A stretch of DNA of 8,140 bases from Candidatus Poribacteria bacterium (GTDB lineage: Bacteria; Poribacteria; WGA-4E; PCPOR2b), in NCBI GenBank assembly GCA_027296925.1, contig JAPUIP010000642.1, positions 1 to 8,140 of the forward strand, in the 5' to 3' direction. This document shows, one piece after another, positions 1 through 6,222 of this stretch. The translations under genes were made by a program, and so were the position numbers. The stretch's first letter is position 1. The number at the start of each line of letters is the position of its first letter. The notes under the pieces were generated by a model. It was not told the origin of the DNA and did no database searches. It worked only from the letters and a program-made list of their open reading frames with translations.

Positions 1-23
1 CAGGCACACCCTCAGGCGGGTGC

Positions 24-43
24 AAGCTCCTCTCAGCCGAGGG
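24..43 (+). repeat. Dispersed 20-nt repeat, first copy
   Basis: AAGCTCCTCTCAGCCGAGGG matches the minus-strand sequence at 5409-5428 at 19 of 20 positions, in opposite orientation. Confidence 0.55.
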
Positions 44-215
44 CAGGCTTTCCTTCGGTCGCTTACTTTGAAGCTTACCTCGAAGCACCACAGGCATCCT
101 TCGAAGCTCAGGACAAGCTTCCTTCCAGTCGCTTACCTCGAAGCTCGGCACAGGCGCGACAGGCGGGATTCCATAACGGGCATTTCATCCTTCGAGGCCT
201 GCCCTAGGGTGCGTA

Positions 216-247
216 GTCCTGAGCCCCGAAGGGATAGGGCTCAGGAC
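216..247. repeat. 11-bp hairpin in the repeat region
   Basis: GTCCTGAGCCC (216-226) is the perfect inverse of GGGCTCAGGAC (237-247), with a 10-nt loop. It lies downstream of the last gene but lacks a T-tract on either side, so it is not a standard intrinsic terminator. It could stabilise the mRNA end. Confidence 0.6.
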
Positions 248-261
248 AAGTTTTCCCTTCG

Positions 262-281
262 GTCACTACGCTCAGAGTGAC
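262..281. repeat. 6-bp hairpin at the end of the repeat region
   Basis: GTCACT (262-267) and AGTGAC (276-281) form perfect arms around an 8-nt loop. This marks the apparent right boundary of the interspersed repeat, about 50 bp beyond the stop of the propeller gene. Confidence 0.45.
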
Positions 282-330
282 AACGTGCCCGAGTTATTTG
301 GACCCATTCCTTAGCTTCCAAACAGGAATT

Positions 331-1269
331 CTAACCCGGACCGGTCCAGGTCGCGGTGCCGATGGCGAAATATTTGTGGCTGAACGGCGGCTTGGTCCGG
401 GAAGCATACCAGATGCGCCAGGCGCCGTTAGAGAGACGTATGACGGACTGACTCGTGGTATAGTGGGATTCCCAGTGCCGAGATTCATCGGGGCCGAACA
501 CCGGGTTGGTTGGGTTTTTCTGCCAATGGATACCATCCGGACTGATGGCGAACCCCAGTGCCGTTTTCGACGGACCATCGTAGCTGCCGTACCACATCAT
601 ATACATGCCGTCCGCCTTGAGGACGGTGGGATAAAAGAGGCGCTGGTTTTCCCAATCCTGATCGAGTTGAAGGACCGATTGCTCGGTGACTTTCCAGTTG
701 CGGCCATCAACGCTACGCGCATATCGAATCGACCAGGGCTCGGCGGCAACATCGGTGTACCACATGTGATAGATATCGCCCTCCTTGATAATCGTCGGCG
801 CGTAGATGTCCTCTAACTGAGCTGTTGATGGCTGTGTCCAAGCCAGACCATCCCGGCTCGTAGCTTCATGAAGCGTGTGAAAACCGTTTGCAGACGGAAA
901 ATCGGTGGAAGAAAACCACATGCGGAAGCAGCCGTCTTCGCGACAGACCAAGCCATCCGGTTGTCGGAGAAACGTCGGCGTCAAAACCGAGTGCCGGTCA
1001 TCACCAAATGCATAAACCGGTGATGCCGGATGCTTTTTGAAATGGACGCCGTCGGTGCTGGTGGCCAGCCCAAGGGCGAAAACCCGGTCAGCGACCTTTC
1101 CCCGCGAGCCGCAATACCACATGAAGTAACGTCCGTTTTCAAATGCAACACACGGTGCAAAGATGTGCATGTCATCAAATGCGCCTGCTGCACCCAGCGA
1201 CACGCACGGTCCGTCGCTATCGCGCTTCCAGTGTTGTGGCGCAAGCCATTTTTTCATTGCACTTGTCAT
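331..1269 (-). CDS. Five-bladed beta-propeller protein, glycosyl hydrolase family 43/32-like
   Basis: The 312-residue protein has five copies of a propeller-blade pattern, an aromatic-rich MWY-type strand followed by a small-residue and DG-x-x-W hairpin. The copies sit near residues 37-80 (YFMWYCGS, STDGVHF), 97-145 (FRMWFSS, SRDGLAW), 156-193 (YHMWYTD, SVDGRNW), 213-250 (MYMMWYGS, SPDGIHW) and 275-308 (WRIWYAS). This is the fold of GH32/43/62/68/130-type enzymes acting on glycosides. Acidic candidates include D32/D33, D154 and E267, but I cannot assign the catalytic set. There is no signal peptide, so it is probably cytoplasmic. I chose the ATG at 1269 because AGAGGTG lies 8 nt upstream; the frame opens further, to a TTG at 1347 that overlaps the preceding stop as TTGA, but that start has no comparable site. 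It is the last gene of the second unit. A sugar-binding or non-hydrolytic role is possible. Confidence 0.8.
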   Translation of the reverse strand: MTSAMKKWLAPQHWKRDSDGPCVSLGAAGAFDDMHIFAPCVAFENGRYFMWYCGSRGKVADRVFALGLATSTDGVHFKKHPASPVYAFGDDRHSVLTPTFLRQPDGLVCREDGCFRMWFSSTDFPSANGFHTLHEATSRDGLAWTQPSTAQLEDIYAPTIIKEGDIYHMWYTDVAAEPWSIRYARSVDGRNWKVTEQSVLQLDQDWENQRLFYPTVLKADGMYMMWYGSYDGPSKTALGFAISPDGIHWQKNPTNPVFGPDESRHWESHYTTSQSVIRLSNGAWRIWYASRTKPPFSHKYFAIGTATWTGPG

Positions 1270-1277
1270 ACCCGATT

Positions 1278-1284
1278 CACCTCT
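1278..1284 (-). promoter_or_regulatory. Ribosome binding site deciding the propeller gene start
   Basis: AGAGGTG on the minus strand sits 8 nt before the ATG at 1269. It favours this start over the upstream in-frame TTG at 1347, whose use would add 26 residues of low-complexity leader. Confidence 0.6.
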
Positions 1285-1343
1285 GTTACGCATCGCAGCC
1301 TCGGTCATCCTCATCCCGCATTCAATTGGGATTTTCCCTGCGC

Positions 1344-2165
1344 TCAAACTTGTGGCACGTATCCCCTTTGTACATTGTACGCCACAGCCTTCGGGAAGTG
1401 TTCCGCTAAATGCGCGAGAACTTCCTCAATCGGAGATTCGCAACTCAGGTTGGGAAACGGGAACTCACCTGTCTCCCGGAACAGGGCGCCGTTGCGTGCG
1501 TGGAAGTCTCCCCGTCGGTCCATGAACTGTCCCCAGTGTCCCATGGTGTACCGAACATCCGGTCTCGGCTGTGCACTCTGGTTCCAGCGTTCCGGGAAAA
1601 GTGCCTGAAACGGCGGTGCAGAGTTCAACCAGCTTCCGCAACGAACCACCTCGATATCGGGCCGCCTCACCAGAGAGTCGTGGAGCAACCGGATCAGTGA
1701 CACCGCAAAGGGGATGTGCATATCGCTCAACGGCGATCTGGGTTGGTAGAGGTTGGCGATGTGGATGTTGAGCCGATTGCCATTATAGTCGTAATCCCAG
1801 CACTCGTAGGGGCGGTCTTCCAGGGATGGCAGTGGGTTGCCCTCCTGTATGAGACGCGCCTTCAAGTAGGGCCACAACAGGTCTAACCCCGCCGCCTCAA
1901 GTTGTTCGGTAGAAGGCGCATCCACATGATAGTCGAAGACCGCTCGAAGCCGGGCCAGGATGTCTGCCCACTCCGGACCGACATCCTCGCCGGACGGATG
2001 GCGCTTCCCGTCGTACAGAGACGTATTCCGGTAGATATTTACCCGTCCGTTTACGAGCCGCTCAAAGTCACGTTCACCCTCACAGAGACGCTTATGAACG
2101 AACCAGAGGCTGAGCTTGGTGAATTCGCTCACGTAGTTGACCCGTATCGGATCGAGTTGCGACAT
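1344..2165 (-). CDS. Conserved-looking protein of unknown family
   Basis: I do not recognise the family of this 273-residue soluble protein. It has no signal peptide, no clear transmembrane segment and no known catalytic signature. The most motif-like stretches are ECWDYDYN near 121-129, NIHIANLYQPRSPLSDMH at 133-150, and a charged, aromatic block at 209-238 (GHWGQFMDRRGDFHARNG followed by LFRETGEFPFP). Several His, Asp and Arg residues (H135, D148, H150, H210, D216, H222) could form a polar or metal site, but this is only a guess. The ATG at 2165 is preceded at 7 nt by GGGAGG, which is better placed than for the in-frame TTG at 2180 or ATG at 2171. The gene starts 25 nt after the amidohydrolase stop and ends 74 nt before the propeller gene, so it is almost certainly cotranscribed. 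The order amidohydrolase, unknown, propeller suggests a catabolic or substrate-handling role. Confidence 0.75.
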   Translation of the reverse strand: MSQLDPIRVNYVSEFTKLSLWFVHKRLCEGERDFERLVNGRVNIYRNTSLYDGKRHPSGEDVGPEWADILARLRAVFDYHVDAPSTEQLEAAGLDLLWPYLKARLIQEGNPLPSLEDRPYECWDYDYNGNRLNIHIANLYQPRSPLSDMHIPFAVSLIRLLHDSLVRRPDIEVVRCGSWLNSAPPFQALFPERWNQSAQPRPDVRYTMGHWGQFMDRRGDFHARNGALFRETGEFPFPNLSCESPIEEVLAHLAEHFPKAVAYNVQRGYVPQV

Positions 2166-2172
2166 GGACATG

Positions 2173-2178
2173 CCTCCC
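2173..2178 (-). promoter_or_regulatory. Ribosome binding site deciding the start of the unknown gene
   Basis: GGGAGG on the minus strand lies 7 nt before the ATG at 2165. This makes that ATG a better start than the alternatives at 2180 (TTG) and 2171 (ATG), which overlap or abut the motif. Confidence 0.55.
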
Positions 2179-2190
2179 AACTGGATGCCC

Positions 2191-3309
2191 TCAAAGTCCG
2201 AGGATGCGCGCCACAGTTCCCCCCATGATCATCCCCAAGTCTTCCGCGGTCAGGAAACCGCAGTATTTCTCGATCCACTCGCGTGACTGACGGTAGGTGC
2301 AGAAACGATTCTGGAATGGCATGTCCGTCCCCCAAAGCAGGTGGTCAGCACCGATACGCTCGACCATCGCCTCCAGCGTCGGCCAGACTTCCCGATACGG
2401 AAAATCGAAGATGTCACCCAGCCGGACAGGGAAGCAGACTTCCAGGTTGAGATTCGGATTCTGGAACGGCTCCCAGATCGCTTCTGGCAGCGTAATCCCA
2501 TCCCCATCCAGAAACGCCCGCCAGGGAAAGCCGTGCGTAATGCTGCACACCGTGTCCGGGTAGCGTTCCATCCATCGCATCAAAATCTGCAGTTCATTAA
2601 GGTATCCCTCTCGCTGCTCGGCGTCGGAGAGTGTGCGGGACTCCGCCTCCGGCCCCGTACCGAGGGTGAAGAACATGGGAACGTTTAGGGCTGTGGCCGC
2701 CTCCCAGAATGGCCGATACACGCCATCATCCCAGGGCTTGGGGCTCACCATGTAAGTCAGCGGATTGAACTTGATCGCGTGCAGTCCGTGCGTGGTGATC
2801 GCTGTGGTGACCTCGTCGATCATGGCGTCCGTTTCACTGCCGATGCGCCATTCATCCACAGACACCATCGAGCGAAGTCGATCCGGGAACAGCGCCACGC
2901 ATTCCGTCTGATAGGCATTATCCCGGCCCAGCATGTGATTCGTGTGGAGTAACGCCATATCCACACCGGCGTAATCCATCTCACCGTTCAAACTGAAGGG
3001 CGTGAATTCGCAGCTTCGTAAATTCGGTGGATAGAAATGTTTCGTGTATTCCTCACCCTCGTAATTCCAGACGACCCGGCCCCGCGCGTGATTGACACGA
3101 AAGTTCACATCCGGGAGTCGGGATAAAGCGCGGCGACCTTCGGGGGCGAGGACATCAGATCTGCCAGGCGCACGGTCTCGAATACGGAACGCCGGCTGAT
3201 GGTGCACCGCATGCGCCGCCTGCACCCACTTGAGGTGTTCCTCACTGCTCGCATACCCGCGTGGGCTGTCGGCAGGTTCAAAGCAATAGGCGTGGGAGTC
3301 AATAATCAT
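2191..3309 (-). CDS. Amidohydrolase_2 family protein with a partly degenerate metal site
   Basis: This 372-residue protein fits the Amidohydrolase_2 TIM barrel (PF04909-type; relatives include ACMSD, gamma-resorcylate decarboxylase and pyrone-dicarboxylate hydrolase). The N-terminal strand reads IIDSHAY, so the usual D-x-H-x-H metal motif is D4-S-H6-A-Y8, with the second His replaced by Tyr. Later landmarks are the barrel lysine in AIKFNPL (K180), FFTLGT at 213-218 where an F-H-T His is usual, the ITHGF His (H259) and the terminal LLWGTDMPF Asp (D329). An extended insert follows strand 1 (about residues 15-105), giving a length above the 250-330 usual in small members. The ATG at 3309 has an AAGGA/AGGAAGG site at about 7 nt. 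The gene ends 25 nt before the unknown gene. Hydrolase or non-oxidative decarboxylase chemistry is plausible; altered metal use or loss of activity is possible. Confidence 0.85.
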   Translation of the reverse strand: MIIDSHAYCFEPADSPRGYASSEEHLKWVQAAHAVHHQPAFRIRDRAPGRSDVLAPEGRRALSRLPDVNFRVNHARGRVVWNYEGEEYTKHFYPPNLRSCEFTPFSLNGEMDYAGVDMALLHTNHMLGRDNAYQTECVALFPDRLRSMVSVDEWRIGSETDAMIDEVTTAITTHGLHAIKFNPLTYMVSPKPWDDGVYRPFWEAATALNVPMFFTLGTGPEAESRTLSDAEQREGYLNELQILMRWMERYPDTVCSITHGFPWRAFLDGDGITLPEAIWEPFQNPNLNLEVCFPVRLGDIFDFPYREVWPTLEAMVERIGADHLLWGTDMPFQNRFCTYRQSREWIEKYCGFLTAEDLGMIMGGTVARILGL

Positions 3310-3524
3310 AGAACCTTCCTTTCTTCGACGTCGATTGTTTGACGGGTTCGGCCCCCGGCCGGTTGTTCATACTCGGTTCCAAACACATCCAGATTTCCAC
3401 ACGCGCCGACGACGACGCCGACCACCGGGGCGTCCGTGGCCCCTTTTACGAAAGTCGATGACAATGGGAGCGCAGTTGGAAAGGGCGGAACAGCACAGAT
3501 GCAATCGCCGGCGCCGGAGACCAC
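3306..3524 (-). CDS. Doubtful small ORF between PhyH B and the amidohydrolase
   Basis: The 72-codon frame starts with GTG directly after the TAG stop of the upstream PhyH gene, in the same frame. It ends in a TGA that overlaps the downstream ATG as ATGA (3309-3306). The product is Gly/Val/Ala-rich in the middle (APVVGVVVGACGNLDVFGTE) and ends in a charged tail (TIDVEERKVL). I recognise no domain. For it: the exact ATGA junction, also seen between the two amidohydrolases of the first unit, and an otherwise unexplained 215-bp gap in a tightly packed operon. Against it: no good ribosome site before the GTG, no clear codon signal, and an overlapping open frame on the opposite strand. It could be a real small protein, a remnant of a longer PhyH C-terminus cut by a TAG, or leader sequence. 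Confidence 0.3.
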   Translation of the reverse strand: MVSGAGDCICAVPPFPTALPLSSTFVKGATDAPVVGVVVGACGNLDVFGTEYEQPAGGRTRQTIDVEERKVL

Positions 3525-4370
3525 CTACATCGTTTTCTTCTTTTGCGAACCGGTGGGGTGGTAGTAGGGCTCCAGCAGCAGGTGCGATTTGTCCGGATCG
3601 TCTGCCGTGCGAGCCAGCAAGCCGGCTGAAGGTTCGCAGCCGGGGCAGTTGACCATATAAGAGGGACCGTACTGATACGATAACCAGGCTTGCATTCGGC
3701 GGGCCGGCGGTTTGAACGCATGCGATAGGTTTTCAGTGAATAAGACGCCGGCGCCGGCCTGTAGCGGAATCTCGCGTAGCGATGGGATTGCGTTCAGATC
3801 TGTGTCCGCGTAAGGGTGCGGCAGATTTGCCTTGTGGCTGGCGGGGATGGCGCAAAAGACACCGTCGCCATTGGCGGTATCACACAACGCAATCAGGCAG
3901 GTGATCATCAGGCAGCGGAACTGACCGTCGCCAAAGCAGCGATAGCGAGCGTAGCGTCTTGGGTCGGCGCGACCACCCTGGGTGAGCGGGGTGTGAGCTC
4001 CGGGCGTTCTGAGAATTCCCCGTGAACCAACCAGACGGTACTGGTTACCCCAGATGAACGCCTGCACATACTCAATGACACGCGGGAGTGCCATAGCGTC
4101 CTCGACCGTGCCCCCACCTTCAATGATGTTGATGAGCTCCTTCTCGGCTGGGCTGCGTGACAAAACCGTCATGTTTTCCGTGCTCGCCGCTGCTACGCTG
4201 GAGAGGGTGTCCCGCGCCTGCGCAACCTGATCCGGCGTCAGCAGGTCTTCCAGCACCAAATAGCCAGCGATGTCGAAGAAATGCTTATCTTCAAAGGGGA
4301 TGTCGGACTCACCGATACCAGTCTGCAAATCAAAGACATCTGCTTCCGTAGGGCGTTTGATGCGATTCAT
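3525..4370 (-). CDS. PhyH-like Fe(II)/2-oxoglutarate dioxygenase B, atypical metal motif
   Basis: The 281-residue protein matches the phytanoyl-CoA dioxygenase family in overall architecture. An N-terminal FFDIAGYLVLEDLLTPDQV segment (31-49) is the typical 'f..dGylvl.g.l' opening. A G-D-G-V-F-C-A-I-P-A-S-H-K motif (168-180) is the family's gatekeeping 'nGgl.vvPGSHK' turn. NLSHAFKPPARR (214-225) supplies the distal His H217 and the 2OG-binding Arg candidates R224/R225. Where the paralogue has H-H-G, this protein reads T-Q-G-G (130-133), so neither the proximal His nor the Asp of the HxD motif is present. The C-terminus is basic (QKKKTM). I chose the ATG at 4370, with GGAG 8 nt upstream and 28 nt after the preceding stop. 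An ATG at 4409 would overlap the upstream gene by 11 nt and has a poorly spaced site. The sequence does not show whether it is an enzyme or a partner subunit. Confidence 0.82.
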   Translation of the reverse strand: MNRIKRPTEADVFDLQTGIGESDIPFEDKHFFDIAGYLVLEDLLTPDQVAQARDTLSSVAAASTENMTVLSRSPAEKELINIIEGGGTVEDAMALPRVIEYVQAFIWGNQYRLVGSRGILRTPGAHTPLTQGGRADPRRYARYRCFGDGQFRCLMITCLIALCDTANGDGVFCAIPASHKANLPHPYADTDLNAIPSLREIPLQAGAGVLFTENLSHAFKPPARRMQAWLSYQYGPSYMVNCPGCEPSAGLLARTADDPDKSHLLLEPYYHPTGSQKKKTM

Positions 4371-4398
4371 CTTTCCAGCTCCGGAATCTCGCGCGGTG

Positions 4399-5226
4399 TT
4401 AGTGTGCATCCGCTCCGACGACAGGGGCGGCAAACGGGGAGGGACCCTGGATGAGCTCAAGCCGGCGGCGGTTGGCGCGTTTCTCAAAACCCTCGGCTGT
4501 CATCGCCAAATCGTGCCAGGCGCAGTGAAACGCCGGCGCATAGGAATAAAACAGTGTGCGTCGTACCTTCAAGCTACGGTTTTCTACCGCACCGTGAGAG
4601 AGGTCTTCCGAGAAGATGACCGCGTCTCCGGCTTTGCACGGTAGCGGCTGCACAAGTGGATGACCGGGGTCGGGAACCTGCCCCACTAGCGGGTTCGTAA
4701 AGTTGCTCTTGTGGCTGCCGGGGATGACCGCGAAGCAACCGTCTTCGACATCAACATCCGTGAGCGCGTAGCCAATCTTCGCGCTTACACACTTGAATTC
4801 GCCGTCCTGAAACGCGTACTCGCTGTAGGGAAGCAACTCCGCGTAGCCGTGGTGGAACCGAAACGCGCCTCCGCTGTTGCGCGACATGAAACTGGCTGCA
4901 TCCAGTCGGCAGGGCTCGCCGATCATCTGCTCGATGTAGGGAAGCGTATGTGACCAGTCGATCAGCTCCTCGAATGGGCCGCCGTAGCGAAGGACTTCGC
5001 AATCGTAATCGCCCAGGTCGCCTGCTGAAGGGGTGCCCACTTTTGCATAGACGTTGTCGGGTTCGCGGTACTTTCTGGCAGCGCCCAATGCCACCACCTC
5101 GTCGCGGCTGAGCGTCTCAAGGTGGTCGATGGTTTCGTTGAGCCGATGACACATGTCAGGAGACAGAACGCCTCGCAGGACTAAATATCCTTGCACATCA
5201 AACAGGTATCTTTCTTCCGGTGTCAT
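4399..5226 (-). CDS. PhyH-like Fe(II)/2-oxoglutarate dioxygenase A
   Basis: This 275-residue phytanoyl-CoA dioxygenase-family protein is predicted to couple 2-oxoglutarate decarboxylation to substrate oxidation, usually hydroxylation, in the cytoplasm. Family landmarks are YLFDVQGYLVLRGVLSP (7-23), RFHHGY (123-128), LTDVDVEDGCFAVIPGSHKSNF (155-176), and the distal FSEDLSHGAVENRSLKVRR block (205-223) with H211 as metal ligand and R217 or R222 as 2OG contact. The canonical HxD appears as H125-H126-G127, that is H-x-G, with no Asp two residues after the His. The ATG at 5226 has AGGAG 9 nt upstream, and a strong promoter lies about 70 bp further upstream, so this is the first gene of the second unit. 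The next PhyH gene starts 28 nt after its stop and is a diverged paralogue, suggesting duplication. The substrate is unknown. Confidence 0.87.
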   Translation of the reverse strand: MTPEERYLFDVQGYLVLRGVLSPDMCHRLNETIDHLETLSRDEVVALGAARKYREPDNVYAKVGTPSAGDLGDYDCEVLRYGGPFEELIDWSHTLPYIEQMIGEPCRLDAASFMSRNSGGAFRFHHGYAELLPYSEYAFQDGEFKCVSAKIGYALTDVDVEDGCFAVIPGSHKSNFTNPLVGQVPDPGHPLVQPLPCKAGDAVIFSEDLSHGAVENRSLKVRRTLFYSYAPAFHCAWHDLAMTAEGFEKRANRRRLELIQGPSPFAAPVVGADAH

Positions 5227-5292
5227 TATGGTGCACTCCTATGTTTGGGTTGCCGGGAGTTCGTCAAAACGCTCCGGGAGCATTGTGTGGCA

Positions 5293-5322
5293 ATTATACA
5301 TCCGCACGGATAACTTCTTCAA
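5293..5322 (-). promoter_or_regulatory. Strong sigma70-type promoter for the PhyH-led unit
   Basis: On the minus strand, TTGAAG (5322-5317, four of six consensus bases) and a perfect TATAAT (5298-5293) are separated by 18 bp. The predicted transcription start is near 5286, giving a 5' leader of about 60 nt to the ATG at 5226. It lies in the only sizeable gap inside the gene cluster, which fits an internal promoter separating two transcription units. Confidence 0.65.
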
Positions 5323-5408
5323 GGAATAAATTCATGCGCGATAGCCCGCTTTGCAGTTGGGCCGGACCTGGAACGTCTATTGCACAAATCGCCGTCTTGC
5401 TACATAAA

Positions 5409-5428
5409 CCCTCGGCTGAGAGGGGCTT
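5409..5428 (-). repeat. Dispersed 20-nt repeat, second copy
   Basis: On the minus strand this reads AAGCCCCTCTCAGCCGAGGG. It matches the plus-strand sequence at 24-43 at 19 of 20 positions. It contains a short CCCTC/GAGGG inverted repeat. It may be a family of small interspersed repeats and could also act as a weak terminator for the gene ending at 5473. Confidence 0.55.
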
Positions 5429-5472
5429 CGCAAAGCATGAGAGCGGCCCGTGTCAACTATCTTTCTGACTAT

Positions 5473-6222
5473 TCAGAGTCCCAACAACCGGCGGGCGTTT
5501 CCGCCCAAAATCTGCCGCTTGGCATCATCAGAAATACGTGCGGTGATAATCTTGCCAAGCTGAGGGCGAGGGTCCATCAAGGTGGTATCCGAGCCGAACA
5601 GTACCCGGTCGGCGCCAGCCTCATTCACCAACTGCTCGATCACCCCCGGTGTGCGATAGGTCGAGCACGTTTCGAGGTAGACGTTGGGGTGGGCCTGTGC
5701 CGCAGCGATGGCCTCAGCTCGGGGTTCAGCGGTGTTGCCGGAATGCCCGGCGACAAATTTCGCGTTCGGATACCGCGGTGCGATCTCTGCCAGATACCGG
5801 GGGCGGCTTAGCACGCCGCCATTGGTATGAAAGAGGACCGCCAGCCCCCGCTCGTCCGCAAATTCATAGATGGGATGCCACTGCGGTTGGTTGAACGGCC
5901 AGGGCGTGTAAGGCGGATAGAGCTTGATGGCGGGAAATTTCAGTTCGTCAATCGCCCGGGTTAACTCCGGTATCATGCGCTCTGGCATCATGGGAGATAC
6001 GTAAGCAAAGCCGATAAAGCGATCCGGATATTGCGCCACAAAACGAGCGAGCAGATCGTTGCCGGTCGTGCCGTCAGGGTGAAAGATATTGAAAAGACAG
6101 GATTTGTCGATTCCGGCAGAGTCCATGGCGTGGAGCATCAGATCTGGATCATCTTTCATGCCGAGTGGGTCCCAGCGGCCGACATGCCCGTGAAAGTCGA
6201 TGACTTGCGTGCCGTCAATCAT
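5473..6222 (-). CDS. Amidohydrolase_2 family metal-dependent hydrolase or decarboxylase
   Basis: The 249-residue protein is a compact, complete Amidohydrolase_2 TIM barrel. It carries the D9-F-H11-G-H13 motif at the end of strand 1, the lysine of AIKLYPPY (K100), LFHTN (H132), VAGHSG (H160) and the terminal FGSDT Asp (D212). The set is that expected of ACMSD-like and related enzymes, binding one divalent metal and catalysing hydrolysis or non-oxidative decarboxylation of carboxylates or cyclic esters. There is no signal peptide. The start is well fixed by AAGGAGG 6 nt before the ATG at 6222. That ATG overlaps the stop of the preceding gene as ATGA, so translation is probably coupled, and the two related barrels may form a complex. 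It is the last gene of the first unit. Of the three amidohydrolases here it is the only one with all ligands intact, so it is the most likely catalyst. The substrate cannot be named. Confidence 0.9.
   Translation of the reverse strand: MIDGTQVIDFHGHVGRWDPLGMKDDPDLMLHAMDSAGIDKSCLFNIFHPDGTTGNDLLARFVAQYPDRFIGFAYVSPMMPERMIPELTRAIDELKFPAIKLYPPYTPWPFNQPQWHPIYEFADERGLAVLFHTNGGVLSRPRYLAEIAPRYPNAKFVAGHSGNTAEPRAEAIAAAQAHPNVYLETCSTYRTPGVIEQLVNEAGADRVLFGSDTTLMDPRPQLGKIITARISDDAKRQILGGNARRLLGL

Larger units (their letters stand above)
1..290. repeat. Degenerate interspersed repeat region downstream of the cluster
   Basis: This non-coding stretch lies beyond the last gene. It has three degenerate copies of a unit beginning CAGGCTTTCCTTCGGTCGCT (44-75, 114-144 and 247-279). 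CATCCTTCGA is repeated at 95 and 187, and GCTCAGGACAAG at 105 and 239. Hairpins are marked separately. The 'CCTTCG...GCTCAGGACAAG' wording resembles small repeats often seen between genes in environmental bacterial genomes. The open frame at 20-280 on the plus strand is a by-product of these repeats. From 291 to 330 nothing is recognised, and no intrinsic terminator is evident for the gene ending at 331. Confidence 0.6.
5227..5472. other. Intergenic region between the two transcription units
   Basis: This 246-bp gap lies between the amidohydrolase stop and the first PhyH gene. It holds the promoter at 5293-5322 and the dispersed 20-nt repeat at 5409-5428. No convincing coding frame is seen. 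Read on the minus strand, the repeat forms a 5-bp stem (CCCTC, GAGGG) followed by TTTATGT, a weak candidate for termination of the first unit. Confidence 0.5.

Noticed and set aside
216..247. Intrinsic terminator for the operon
   Set aside because: The hairpin is strong, but no T-tract follows on the minus strand, and the hairpin belongs to a repeat block.
277..816. 179-codon open frame on the plus strand
   Set aside because: It lies antisense to the propeller gene, whose five-blade pattern is clear. The plus-strand product has no recognisable motif and is a frame shadow.
1030..1608. 192-codon open frame on the plus strand
   Set aside because: It runs antisense across two well-supported minus-strand genes and their junction, with a Cys/His/Arg-rich product typical of a shadow frame.
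4371..4487. N-terminal extension of PhyH B
   Set aside because: It is Ser/Pro/Arg-rich, overlaps the coding end of PhyH A, and the ATG at 4370 has a better-spaced GGAG site.
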